Source: Thermoplasmata archaeon
GTDB taxonomy: Archaea > Thermoplasmatota > Thermoplasmata > Lutacidiplasmatales > UBA184
Direction: 5' to 3'
NCBI GenBank assembly: GCA_022750115.1
Contig: JAKIWI010000006.1
Span: 1 to 64,000, forward strand
Length of the DNA stretch: 64,000 nucleotides
Part shown: positions 32,111 to 39,872 of the stretch, piece by piece
How the letters are laid out: each line of letters starts with the position of its first letter
Position numbering within the stretch: the first letter of the stretch is position 1
The notes under the pieces: model-generated
Told to the model about the DNA's origin: nothing
The model's database searches: none
What the model saw: the letters and a program-made list of their open reading frames with translations, nothing else
Translations under genes and position numbers: made by a program

Positions 32111-33775
32111 TTAGCGTGGGGGAGCATCCCGCCAACAGAGTCGCCCAAGCGTCCGACCGAACCGGTCCGGAAGCCCCACCGCGCCGCAGACGATCGCGAC
32201 GTCCTCTTTCGTCAGTTCCCCGAACGCGGCGAGGACGACGACGTACACGCTCAGTCCCAGGAGGAGGGCGAACGGGAGGGCGAACCACCGGCTGGGGTTG
32301 ATGTAGCGGTTCAAGAACGCGAGGGCCGCAAAGGCGAGCCCGGCGGCCGCCGCGATCCGGAGGATCGGAACCGGTCGGATCCGGACGCGGAGGAGCATCT
32401 CCATGAAGTAGGCGTTCAGGGCGAGCGCGGCGATCGAGGCGATCAGGACTCCGACCGCGACTACGGCGAGCGTCGGGAAGAAGAGGAACAGCACCACGGT
32501 CGACCCCGCCATCGTCGCGACGACCGTTGCCGAGAGGTAGAGCTCGAGGCGCTGGTAGCCCACGGAGTTCAGGGTCGCGCCGATGACGAGGCTGAGGCCG
32601 TACGGTACGGCGGAAACGGCGAGGATCCCGAGCGATTCGCTCGCTTTCTGCGCGACCGACCCGTTCTGGAGCAGGACGGCGATCGGAACCCGGTACACGA
32701 ACAGCGCGAGGGCGCAGGGAAGCAGGATCAGGGAGGCGAACCGGAGCGCCTCCCAGGTCTTTCGTTGGACCGACTCGAACTCGCCCCGGGCGTGATGGCT
32801 CGCCAAGTAGGGGAACAGCGGCAGGACGACTGCGGCGGGGATCGAGAGGAGCAGGATCCGAAACCCGTTCGCCCAGTTGAACGCGTTGACGAGCTTGGTG
32901 CTCACGAACAGCCCTTCGACGAAGAACACGGGCATGTTGCTCGCGAGGAACTGGAACATCAGGCTCCCCATCAGCGGCCACGAGTAGGCGAGCATCTGTT
33001 TCGCCCGCGCCTTGGAGGCGGCCGAGTACACTCCCAGGAGCTCGGGAAGGCAGTACAGGAACGAGGCGACTCCGCCCGCCACGTAGGCGAGGGTGAACGA
33101 CACGATGCCCGGGGAAGCCCAGGATGGCGCCGCGATGTGGAGCCACGCGACACCGATGACCGCGACGATGAGCGACGAGCGCAGCGCGACCTCGAGCACC
33201 TGCGGGTACTGCGCGGCGATCGAGTCGCCGCGCGCGACCCGAAGCTGCGAAACGACCATCCAGGGCGTCCAGAGCAGCGGGAGGAGCAGCATCGCACCGA
33301 GCGACGTCCATTCGGCGCCGGTGAACGGGGACCCCCGGAGGACCGACCCCAGGTAGATCGCGACGAGCGAGCCGCCGGCGATGGCGTTGACGAGGATCAG
33401 CCGCAGCGTGAGGTAGGTCCCGGTGAGCTCCTGCGCGGGCTGCCCACGGGACACGAAAAACGTGTATGCGGTCCCGATCCGGAGGTCGCCCAGCCAGTTG
33501 ATCGACGACGCGAGGAGGAGGAAGAGGGCGAGTTCGCCGAGGACGGCCTGGCCGGCGTCGTTGATCGAGAAGGTCTTCGCGAGGGCGATGGTCGCGACAA
33601 CGCCCATCACTTGGATCAGGGTCGTGAGGATGAACACGCCGAGCGACGACCGGCCCAGCCCGCGGTGGGTCGTGGGGACATGGCCGGCCGCCGCCGGGGC
33701 CGCCGGAGCGCCGAAGCGAGCGAGGGCCTCGGGCGACGGCTTGTAGCCGTCCGATGACGACGAATCCTGCCCCAC
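32111..33775 (-). CDS. MOP-superfamily flippase (polysaccharide transporter-like)
   Basis: 554 residues from GTG 33775. A Ser/Pro-rich cytosolic N-terminus is followed by about 12-14 hydrophobic segments in the pattern of Wzx/MATE-type flippases, e.g. SLGVFILTTLIQVMGVVATIALAKTF, INWLGDLRIGTAYTFFVSRGQ and the central GILAVSAVPYGLSLVIGATLNSVGYQRLELY. Proteins of this class move lipid-linked glycans across the membrane (S-layer glycan or exopolysaccharide). No glycosyltransferase lies next to it. It follows the VOC gene by 9 nt, so the three genes 35.0 to 32.1 kb form an operon. Confidence 0.85.
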   Translation of the reverse strand: MGQDSSSSDGYKPSPEALARFGAPAAPAAAGHVPTTHRGLGRSSLGVFILTTLIQVMGVVATIALAKTFSINDAGQAVLGELALFLLLASSINWLGDLRIGTAYTFFVSRGQPAQELTGTYLTLRLILVNAIAGGSLVAIYLGSVLRGSPFTGAEWTSLGAMLLLPLLWTPWMVVSQLRVARGDSIAAQYPQVLEVALRSSLIVAVIGVAWLHIAAPSWASPGIVSFTLAYVAGGVASFLYCLPELLGVYSAASKARAKQMLAYSWPLMGSLMFQFLASNMPVFFVEGLFVSTKLVNAFNWANGFRILLLSIPAAVVLPLFPYLASHHARGEFESVQRKTWEALRFASLILLPCALALFVYRVPIAVLLQNGSVAQKASESLGILAVSAVPYGLSLVIGATLNSVGYQRLELYLSATVVATMAGSTVVLFLFFPTLAVVAVGVLIASIAALALNAYFMEMLLRVRIRPVPILRIAAAAGLAFAALAFLNRYINPSRWFALPFALLLGLSVYVVVLAAFGELTKEDVAIVCGAVGLPDRFGRTLGRLCWRDAPPR

Positions 33776-33784
33776 GGAGCCGCC

Positions 33785-34216
33785 CTAATCGACCGCCTGG
33801 GAGGTCGGAGGTTCGTCCGACCCGACACGCTCGTACACCTCGATCCAAATGCCGTCCGGGTCGGAGAGGAACGCGAGCCGGGTGTCGGCCTCTCGGAAGG
33901 CGGGAATCCGTACGCGAGCCCCCAGTCCGATCAGGCGAGCCACCGTCGCATCGAGCCCCTCCACCCGGAACCCAAGGTGGTCGAGCTCGTCCCCTTCGCG
34001 GTACGGCGGGGCGTCCGGGTAGAAGTTCAACTCCAGCATCGCGTGGGTCGCCGGGTCGGTGAGCTCGAGCCAAACGCCGCCGGCGGCCATGCGACCGGTG
34101 CGGCCGGCAGCGAGCCCGAGACCCTCGGTGTAGAACCGCCGGGACCGGTCGAGGTCGCGGACCCGGATCCCGGTGTACTCCAGCACGAACCGTACGGAGA
34201 CCGCAGTTCGTATCAC
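33785..34216 (-). CDS. VOC/glyoxalase-like protein
   Basis: About 143 residues; the start is uncertain (GTG 34216 or 34219 gives a compact protein; the track start 34297 overlaps the upstream gene). Glyoxalase I-type halves: YTGIRVRDLDRSRRFYTEGLGLAAG, MLELNFYPDAPPYREGDELDHLGFRVEG, and RLAFLSDPDGIWIEVYERV with the metal-ligand Glu. Resembles lactoylglutathione lyase, but archaea usually lack glutathione, so the substrate is open. Lies between two membrane protein genes in one operon. Confidence 0.83.
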   Translation of the reverse strand: MIRTAVSVRFVLEYTGIRVRDLDRSRRFYTEGLGLAAGRTGRMAAGGVWLELTDPATHAMLELNFYPDAPPYREGDELDHLGFRVEGLDATVARLIGLGARVRIPAFREADTRLAFLSDPDGIWIEVYERVGSDEPPTSQAVD

Positions 34217-34271
34217 CACTTCGGTGCCGCGCCGAGCGTTCCGTCGCGCGCGCGGCGGTCCCAGCGGTTGG

Positions 34272-35033
34272 TTAGGCGTTGGCCCGCTCGCCCGCACCCC
34301 GATCGATGGATGTCACGCCCAGGCGATCCTGGACGATCTTGGGTGGGAGGTACGCGAGGAGGCTCAGAACGGCCGCCAGGACCTCGAGCCCGCTTTTCGC
34401 AAGGCCGTCCACGTTCGTGCTCGATGGGACCAAGAACGCTACGAGGAACCAGAGAAGGAGGCTCGTCCCCACCAGTAGGATCCGGTACCGTTGGGTCGCC
34501 TCCCGAGCGCGCCGGTACAGGGAGAGGTAGAGGATCGCCCCGATGAACTCGGGGAAGACGAGCGACAGCACAACGAACGCCGCGAGCCCCGGGTTCGGAG
34601 TCGTCCCGTAGAGCAGCGTGATCGAAGCTCCGCGGATGACGACGCCCGACGGGTCCTGCGACCAGACGAAATAGAGCAGCGCCGCGTAGAACAACGAGTA
34701 GAACGCGGCGATCGGGACGAGGTGGTAGCGACCCGAATAGACGTACGTGCAGTAGCTGGCGATCCCCCAGAGGAGACCGACGTCGACGAGCAGCATCACG
34801 AGGTAGGCGGTGATGCCGACGGGAAGCGCGAGCGGACCGGAGGCGGCGATGAACGCCACGAAAGCCGTGATGCAGCTGGAGGCGGCGAGGCCGTACCACC
34901 AGATCGTGAACTGGAGGGACGCGAGGCGCGCTTCCGGCGCCACCCGCCGTTCTTGGATTCGGAAGCCCACGTAAGCGTAAACGCCCGCCGCGCCGAGTTG
35001 GATTCCCCCCACGGCCAGAAGCGTTGCCTCCAT
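34272..35033 (-). CDS. Seven-helix membrane protein of unknown function
   Basis: 253 residues from ATG 35033. Seven hydrophobic segments: LLAVGGIQLGAAGVYAYVGF; IWWYGLAASSCITAFVAFIAA; LPVGITAYLVMLLVDVGLLWGIAS; LVPIAAFYSLFYAALLYFVW; GLAAFVVLSLVFPEFIGAILYLSLY; ILLVGTSLLLWFLVAFLVP; LEVLAAVLSLLAYLP. A conserved-looking RRAREATQRYR loop lies between helices 5 and 6. The arrangement resembles 7TM sensor input modules, but no kinase or output domain follows. No function assigned. Confidence 0.7.
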   Translation of the reverse strand: MEATLLAVGGIQLGAAGVYAYVGFRIQERRVAPEARLASLQFTIWWYGLAASSCITAFVAFIAASGPLALPVGITAYLVMLLVDVGLLWGIASYCTYVYSGRYHLVPIAAFYSLFYAALLYFVWSQDPSGVVIRGASITLLYGTTPNPGLAAFVVLSLVFPEFIGAILYLSLYRRAREATQRYRILLVGTSLLLWFLVAFLVPSSTNVDGLAKSGLEVLAAVLSLLAYLPPKIVQDRLGVTSIDRGAGERANA

Positions 35034-35287
35034 CGATTACGCGAACGTCGGTCTCCGCGTCGCGCGGGTTCGCGGACTCCCCCGGTCGGGAACCCGAGCC
35101 GACCTCGGAGGCGCGAACAATCGACCTCCGACCCAGGCTGGTCGCTCCCAGCGGAAAAAGCTCGCCTCGGAGTCGACAACCGACCGGCGATGCGCAATCT
35201 TGGGATTCGAGCCAGCCGCGGAGCATGCCCCGGTTTCGAGCGGAAATCCCGGGCGTCGTCCGCGATTTTGAGGTGGGAGGGGAGGGA

Positions 35288-35448
35288 TGGGAGCAGGGGG
35301 ATTTGAACCCCCATATGCGGGTCTCTCCGCGCGCTCCAGTCAATCGTCATCGGGGCGCGACGCGCCCCTCCGCAGACTCTAATTCCAGGGCAGCGAGGAC
35401 GCCGCCCTGACTGGAGCCCGCTGGTCTGCCAAGTTAGCCTATGCTCCC
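35288..35448 (-). tRNA. tRNA-Trp (anticodon CCA) with an 88-nt intron
   Basis: Exons fold as a tRNA: acceptor GGGAGCA/TGCTCCC with discriminator A, anticodon stem GCGGG/CCCGC around C-T-CCA-G-[intron]-A, and T-arm GGGGG-TTCAAAT-CCCCC. The D-stem (GGCT/GACC) is imperfect. The intron sits after position 37, the standard archaeal location; splicing leaves a 73-nt tRNA. At the splice sites a 4-bp helix CTCC/GGAG is flanked by 3-nt bulges AGT and AGA, fitting the bulge-helix-bulge recognised by the tRNA splicing endonuclease, although the intron-side helix is not obvious. Confidence 0.87.
35323..35410 (-). other. tRNA-Trp intron, possible C/D-box guide RNA
   Basis: 88 nt. Contains a 10-bp hairpin CAGGGCGGCG/CGCTGCCCTG and a 7-bp GGGGCGC/GCGCCCC hairpin. 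Then comes a box-C-like GATGACG followed by TGACTGGAGC, which is complementary over 10 nt to GCTCCAGTCA across the 5' splice site. In other euryarchaea the tRNA-Trp intron carries a C/D guide for 2'-O-methylation of the anticodon loop. I cannot identify convincing D boxes, so this role is tentative. Confidence 0.4.
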
Positions 35449-35474
35449 TCCGAACCCCCCGGAGGGGTCGCCCA

Positions 35475-35480
35475 GATATG
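35475..35480 (-). promoter_or_regulatory. TATA box of tRNA-Trp
   Basis: ATATCT on the minus strand about 29 nt before the mature 5' end of tRNA-Trp. Confidence 0.5.
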
Positions 35481-35537
35481 GTTTGTCGTTCGGGCGCCGG
35501 GTCGCCACGCTCGAGGGGCTCGGCGTTCGCACAACCC

Positions 35538-35545
35538 TTAAGTAA
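35538..35545 (+). promoter_or_regulatory. TATA box of the BtuF/FecB-type importer operon
   Basis: TTAAGTAA centred about 26 nt before ATG 35567. It selects ATG 35567 over the track's GTG 35549. Confidence 0.7.
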
Positions 35546-35566
35546 ATCGTGTTTGTCCCAAAACTA

Positions 35567-36649
35567 ATGTCGTTGATTAGCCCCGCCACCCCGGCTTCCG
35601 ACGCCCCGCGATCGCCGCCGTCGTCGCCGCGACGTGGCGCCATCGCACCCGCGGTGTTCGTGATCGTCGTTCTCATCGTGGCCGGGACCGCCGTCGCGGC
35701 CACCGCCGCCTACTTCGAGTTCCGGCCGGCGGCCCCCCACCACGCCGGAGCCTCGGCGACGACCGTCACCGTCGTGGACGACCTCGGGAGGAGTGTGACG
35801 GCTCCTACCAACGCCACTCGCATCGCGGTGCTCGCCCCCAGCGTGATGGACTTCGTGGCTCGACTCGGGCTCCGACCGGACGTCGTGGCGATTGGGTGCC
35901 AACCTACGGCGTCGGGCATCTTGTCCGAGTACTCTCCGAACCAGACCGCAGCGTGGGGCCTCTCGGCCCCGCTCTGCATCCAGGACTTTCCCACGTTGTC
36001 GCTCGAGGGGCTGGTCAACCGATCTCCGCAACTCGTCCTCGCGAGCACGATCACCTCGGCATCGGCCGTCGCCTCTCTGACCAACACGTACGGTGTGCCC
36101 GTGGTGCTGTTCTCGCCCAGCGGGCTCGAAGGGGTGGTGGGCGACGTCGCGCTCCTGGCCCAGCTCTACCCGGGGAACCACCTCGCTCAGCCGCTGATGG
36201 CGGCGCTCCACGACACGATCAACAACGCGACGACGCTCGACGCCAACCTCTCGACGAACGGCGTGGCGGTGCCGACGGTCCTTCTCAGCTACTACTTCGA
36301 CACGGGCGGCTACTACACGTACGGTCCCGGTTCGTTCGGAGAGTCGATGATCGAGCTCGCCGGCGGCGCGAGCATCGCCGGCAGCGCGCCGCTCGTCTAC
36401 TTCGAGATGAACGGATCGACCGTGCTCAACGACCAGCCGACGGTCGTCATCTACGGAACCAGCTGGAACGACCCTGCGCTCGTGTCGGGACAGACTCCGA
36501 CGGTCTGGGGCACGGCCCCCTACTGGGCCCAGCTGAACGGCACGAAGCACGCGATCGACGTCACCAGCCTCACCGAGGCGGACCCGACGCTCATCCTCAC
36601 GTTGCCAACCCTCGAGCACTGGTTCCACCCCGACCTCGTCCCGGCGTAG
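35567..36649 (+). CDS. ABC importer substrate-binding protein (cobalamin/siderophore type)
   Basis: 360 residues from ATG 35567. A cytoplasmic Ser/Pro/Arg-rich start of ~24 residues precedes a membrane anchor (APAVFVIVVLIVAGTAVAATAAY), so the protein is probably tethered outside the cell. The ligand-binding fold shows VTVVDDLGRSVTAPTNATRIAVLAPSVMDFVARLGL, then PQLVLASTITSASAV and TVWGTAPYWAQLNGTKHAIDV, as in BtuF/FecB (class III) binding proteins. Which ligand (B12, haem or ferric siderophore) cannot be told. First gene of a three-gene importer. Confidence 0.87.
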   Translation: MSLISPATPASDAPRSPPSSPRRGAIAPAVFVIVVLIVAGTAVAATAAYFEFRPAAPHHAGASATTVTVVDDLGRSVTAPTNATRIAVLAPSVMDFVARLGLRPDVVAIGCQPTASGILSEYSPNQTAAWGLSAPLCIQDFPTLSLEGLVNRSPQLVLASTITSASAVASLTNTYGVPVVLFSPSGLEGVVGDVALLAQLYPGNHLAQPLMAALHDTINNATTLDANLSTNGVAVPTVLLSYYFDTGGYYTYGPGSFGESMIELAGGASIAGSAPLVYFEMNGSTVLNDQPTVVIYGTSWNDPALVSGQTPTVWGTAPYWAQLNGTKHAIDVTSLTEADPTLILTLPTLEHWFHPDLVPA

Positions 36650-36652
36650 CGG

Positions 36653-37750
36653 ATGGCCGTGGGCGGGAGCGCCGCCGCGGTCGCGGTCCCGCTCCGGTCT
36701 CGCCGCCGGTGGCTCGCTCTCGCCCTCCTCGCCGGGGGGGCGGTCCTGCTCGCCGTCACACCCGCGGTCGGGCCGGTCCCGATCCCCATCGCCGCGGTCT
36801 TCGCGATCCTGGCGCATGGACCGGGAAACGTCGGGTCGGCGAGCGTCTGCGGTGGGGCTTCGGTCTCGGCCTCCCAGTGTCGGATCTGGGCGGAGATCGT
36901 CTGGCAGGCGCGCCTGCCCGCGATGTTCCTCGCGCTCAGCGCCGGCGCGATCCTCGGCCTCTCGGGGGCCGCGCTGCAGGGAGTGTTCCGCAACCCGCTC
37001 GCCGACCCCTACCTGTTGGGCTTGTCGACGGGAGCCGCGATGGGCGCCGCCCTCCTGTTCGTCTTCAACGTCGGCACCTCGAACGCCGCGCTGCTCCTGC
37101 CGGCCTTCGCGTTTCTGGGCGGGCTGATTCCCGGCATCGTGATCTTCGCCGTCGGCCGGACGGCCCGGCGGTCGGCGGAGACTCTGGTCCTGACGGGGGT
37201 GGCCCTCGGGGCTTTGTTCTCCTCGCTCCTCGCCACGTTCCTCCTCTACAATCCCCTCGGCGACATCCAGGTCAGCTTCTGGCTCCTGGGGGGGATGAGC
37301 GACGCCACCTGGCTCCGCGATGCCCTCCTGGTCGGCGTGGCGCTCGCCGTCGGCGGGACGATCGCCTTGTTGGGCCGGGAGCTGAACCTCCTCCAACTCG
37401 GCGAGGACGTGGCACAGAGCGTCGGCGTCCCGGTGCAGCGGGTGACGCTGCTCCTCGTCCTGCTCACGACCGTGGGCACGGCCGCGGCGGTCGCATTCAC
37501 GGGCGTGATCGGGTTCGTCGGCCTCGTCTCGCCGCACATCGTCCGGCGCGTCGTCGGGCCGGACTACCGGAAGGTCGTCCCCCTCGCCGGGCTCGTCGGC
37601 GCGGGATTCCTGCTCCTGGCCTGGGACCTCGCGCAGACGGCGTTGCCTCCGCTCGTCCTTCCCGTCGGCATCCCGACGTCCTTCGTGGGAGCTCCGTTCT
37701 TCCTCTACCTGCTGTACCGGCGCCGCTCGGCGAGCGGGGCGGCGGCATGA
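36653..37750 (+). CDS. FecCD/BtuC-type ABC importer permease
   Basis: 365 residues. Family signature ARLPAMFLALSAGAILGLSGAALQGVFRNPLADPYLLGLSTGA is near residues 85-125, and AFTGVIGFVGLVSPHIVRRVVGPDYRKVVPL (coupling helix region) is near 280. About ten helices. It starts 3 nt after the binding-protein gene, and its TGA overlaps the ATG of the ATPase gene (ATGA). An unusual insertion, HGPGNVGSASVCGGASVSASQC, lies between helices 1 and 2. Confidence 0.93.
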   Translation: MAVGGSAAAVAVPLRSRRRWLALALLAGGAVLLAVTPAVGPVPIPIAAVFAILAHGPGNVGSASVCGGASVSASQCRIWAEIVWQARLPAMFLALSAGAILGLSGAALQGVFRNPLADPYLLGLSTGAAMGAALLFVFNVGTSNAALLLPAFAFLGGLIPGIVIFAVGRTARRSAETLVLTGVALGALFSSLLATFLLYNPLGDIQVSFWLLGGMSDATWLRDALLVGVALAVGGTIALLGRELNLLQLGEDVAQSVGVPVQRVTLLLVLLTTVGTAAAVAFTGVIGFVGLVSPHIVRRVVGPDYRKVVPLAGLVGAGFLLLAWDLAQTALPPLVLPVGIPTSFVGAPFFLYLLYRRRSASGAAA

Positions 37751-39033
37751 CCGGCGCCGGCGGACCGGCCGTGCGCGCGAGCGACCTCACCGTGCGATTC
37801 CGCTCCGTGACCGCGCTTTCGCGCGTCAGCATCTCCGTACAGCCGGGCGAATTCCTCGCGCTCGCGGGACCGAACGGTTCGGGCAAGACGACATTTGTCC
37901 GAGCGGCCCTCGGCCTCGTGGTGCCCTCGGAGGGCTCGGTGACGCTCCACGGGGTCCCCGTCGGAGAGATGGCGCTCGACGCCCGCGCGCGGACGGTCGC
38001 GTGGATGCCCCAGGAGGAATCGGTCGGTGACAACGTCCCGCTCCGGGAGTATGTCCTCTACGGCCGCTACCCGCATGCACGGCGCTTCACCCCGGCCTCC
38101 GAGCAGGACCGGCTCGTCGCCGACCGGGTTCTCGATGACCTCGGGTTCCGGGACCGAAAGGACGTCGGCGTCCAGGAATTGAGCGGGGGCGAACGGCAGC
38201 GGCTGCACCTCGGCCGCGTGCTCGCGCAGCAGACGCCAATCCTCCTGCTCGACGAACCGACCTCGCATCTCGACATGGGCTACCAGCTCGAGATGCTCGA
38301 GCGCGTGCGACGTCTCGCTCACACGAGCGGCGTGGCCGTCGTCGCCGCGCTCCACGACCTCAACCTCGCCGCCCGGTATGCCGACCGGATCGTGGTGCTC
38401 CATCGCGGCCACGTGGTCGCGGAGGGACCGTCGTCGTCCGTCCTCTCTCCGGCCCTTCTCCGGGACGTCTGGGGCGTGGTCGCCGACCTGAAACGTGACC
38501 CGCAGAGCGGCCTCCCCTACCTGATCCCGAGACTCCCGACCGTTGACCCCGTCGCGAGCGAGGTCGCTCGCGGCCTTCGGATCCACGTCGTGGGCGGCGG
38601 CGGCTCGGCGGCGCCGATCCTCCGAGCCCTCGCCGCGGAGGGCCACCGCGTGAGCCTCGGCGCGGTCGCCCTGTTCGACACCGACAGCGAGGTCGCCGTC
38701 GAGCTCGGGATCCCGACCGCGACCGAGATCCCGTTCGTCCCACTCGGCGAGGAGGTTCGGGCGCGCAATCGGCTCCTGATGGCCGAATCGGAGATCGTGG
38801 TCGTCGCGCCGTTCGACGTCGGACCAGGCAATCTCGGCGTGCTCGACGACCTTTTGGCGCTCCCCGAGACGAAATCGGTATTCCTGGTCGGGCCGAGCGC
38901 CCTCGCGCCGCGTGATTTCGCCGCCGGAGCGGGAACGGTCCGACTCACCAACCTCGCGACGCGCAGCCGCCGGGTCGAAGACGACCGCGAACTCCTACGA
39001 GCGATCGCGTCGCCGCCGGCCGCCCACGGGTAG
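37747..39033 (+). CDS. BtuD/FecE-type importer ATPase with C-terminal extra domain
   Basis: 428 residues from ATG 37747. ATPase domain (1-250): Walker A GPNGSGKTTFVRAA, Q-loop WMPQEESV, signature ELSGGERQRLHLGR, Walker B ILLLDEPTSHLD, H-loop ALHDLNLAARYADR. An extra domain of ~165 residues follows, with Rossmann-like GLRIHVVGGGGSAAPILRALAAEGHRVSLGAVALFDTDSEVAVELGI and ESEIVVVAPFDVGPGNL. Such extensions occur on some archaeal cobalamin-type ATPases; their role is unclear. The track ORF begins at 35896, but its first 600 residues are a shadow. Its 3' end overlaps the regulator gene by 39 nt. Confidence 0.9.
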   Translation: MTGAGGPAVRASDLTVRFRSVTALSRVSISVQPGEFLALAGPNGSGKTTFVRAALGLVVPSEGSVTLHGVPVGEMALDARARTVAWMPQEESVGDNVPLREYVLYGRYPHARRFTPASEQDRLVADRVLDDLGFRDRKDVGVQELSGGERQRLHLGRVLAQQTPILLLDEPTSHLDMGYQLEMLERVRRLAHTSGVAVVAALHDLNLAARYADRIVVLHRGHVVAEGPSSSVLSPALLRDVWGVVADLKRDPQSGLPYLIPRLPTVDPVASEVARGLRIHVVGGGGSAAPILRALAAEGHRVSLGAVALFDTDSEVAVELGIPTATEIPFVPLGEEVRARNRLLMAESEIVVVAPFDVGPGNLGVLDDLLALPETKSVFLVGPSALAPRDFAAGAGTVRLTNLATRSRRVEDDRELLRAIASPPAAHG

Positions 39034-39834
39034 CCGCCCCACCGTCAACGGTGGGGGGTCGGGCCCCTGGAACGGCTCGAGGAAGCGCGGGAGCTCTTCG
39101 TCGAGCACCACGACCGTGCTCGGGACTCCGACTCCGGAGGCTTCCGAGGCCGCGGCGGCGGCGCCGAAGCGGACGAACGGACGCTCCGTCGCCAAGCGCG
39201 TGAGGTGCGCCGCCTCGCTGCCGTGGGCGACGAGGAGTCCGGCCGTCCGGGAGCGAAGGGCGCGCCGGAGGGCGACGACCGTCTGGGCGGAGTGGATCGC
39301 ATCGACCGGGATCGTGACGACCCGGATCTCCCCGCGCACGATCGGGACGATCCCCTCGAGATCGGTCACGGGAACGAGCTCGCCCACCCGCGCGGCTGCG
39401 GCGGCGCATCCGTGCGACGGGCTCCCGCCCCCCGACCGGGCGGTCAGCATCCCGTCCACGATCGAGAGGGAGACGGGGTCCCCCTCGCGCAGCGCGGTCG
39501 CGGCGACCGCGCGCGCGGACCGGACGACCGGCAGCCGCTCGAGGTGGCGGTCGACGTCCCGCCGAAGGTCCCCGAGAGCGGCGTGGAGCCACGCGGTGCC
39601 GGCGACGGTGGGGCGGTAGAGTCCCCGTCGCATCTCGACGAGTCCACGACGACGCAGCTGCCGGAACGAGTGCGACACCGCTTGGACGGTCACCCCGAGG
39701 CGCTCGGCGATCCCTTTCAGGTTCGGGACGTCGCGGGTCGTGAGGTCGTAGAGGAACAGGAGCTCGGTGACCGCGCCGCGGCGCCGGAGCGCTCCGAGAC
39801 CGCCGGCCGTGGCGGCGACGGCCTGCGTTCCCAT
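38995..39834 (-). CDS. Winged-helix transcriptional regulator
   Basis: 279 residues from ATG 39834. N-terminal winged helix-turn-helix: LLFLYDLTTRDVPNLKGIAERLGVTVQAVSHSFRQLRRRGLVEMRRGLYRPTVAG. The C-terminal ~170 residues include GDPVSLSIVDGMLTARSGGGSPSHGCAAAA and VGELVPVTDLEGIVPIVRGEIRVV, an archaeal effector domain I cannot name confidently. A position next to and convergent with the importer suggests it senses metal, cofactor or ligand status for that operon (inference). TATA CTTTAAG is centred 27 nt upstream. Confidence 0.82.
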   Translation of the reverse strand: MGTQAVAATAGGLGALRRRGAVTELLFLYDLTTRDVPNLKGIAERLGVTVQAVSHSFRQLRRRGLVEMRRGLYRPTVAGTAWLHAALGDLRRDVDRHLERLPVVRSARAVAATALREGDPVSLSIVDGMLTARSGGGSPSHGCAAAAARVGELVPVTDLEGIVPIVRGEIRVVTIPVDAIHSAQTVVALRRALRSRTAGLLVAHGSEAAHLTRLATERPFVRFGAAAAASEASGVGVPSTVVVLDEELPRFLEPFQGPDPPPLTVGRLPVGGRRRRDRS

Positions 39835-39857
39835 CGGTCCCGGCGAAGAAGGTCCGC

Positions 39858-39864
39858 CTTAAAG
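39858..39864 (-). promoter_or_regulatory. TATA box of the winged-helix regulator
   Basis: CTTTAAG on the minus strand, centred 27 nt before ATG 39834. Confidence 0.65.
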
Positions 39865-39872
39865 CGGTCGGC

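Noticed and set aside
31166-33757. 863-aa plus-strand ORF
   Set aside because: Highly charged, low-complexity translation opposite the ABC ATPase, A-type carrier and flippase genes, which all have clear family motifs.
35896-37746. First ~617 residues of the 1045-aa plus-strand ORF
   Set aside because: Arg/Pro-rich shadow of the binding-protein and permease genes; the real ATPase starts at 37747.
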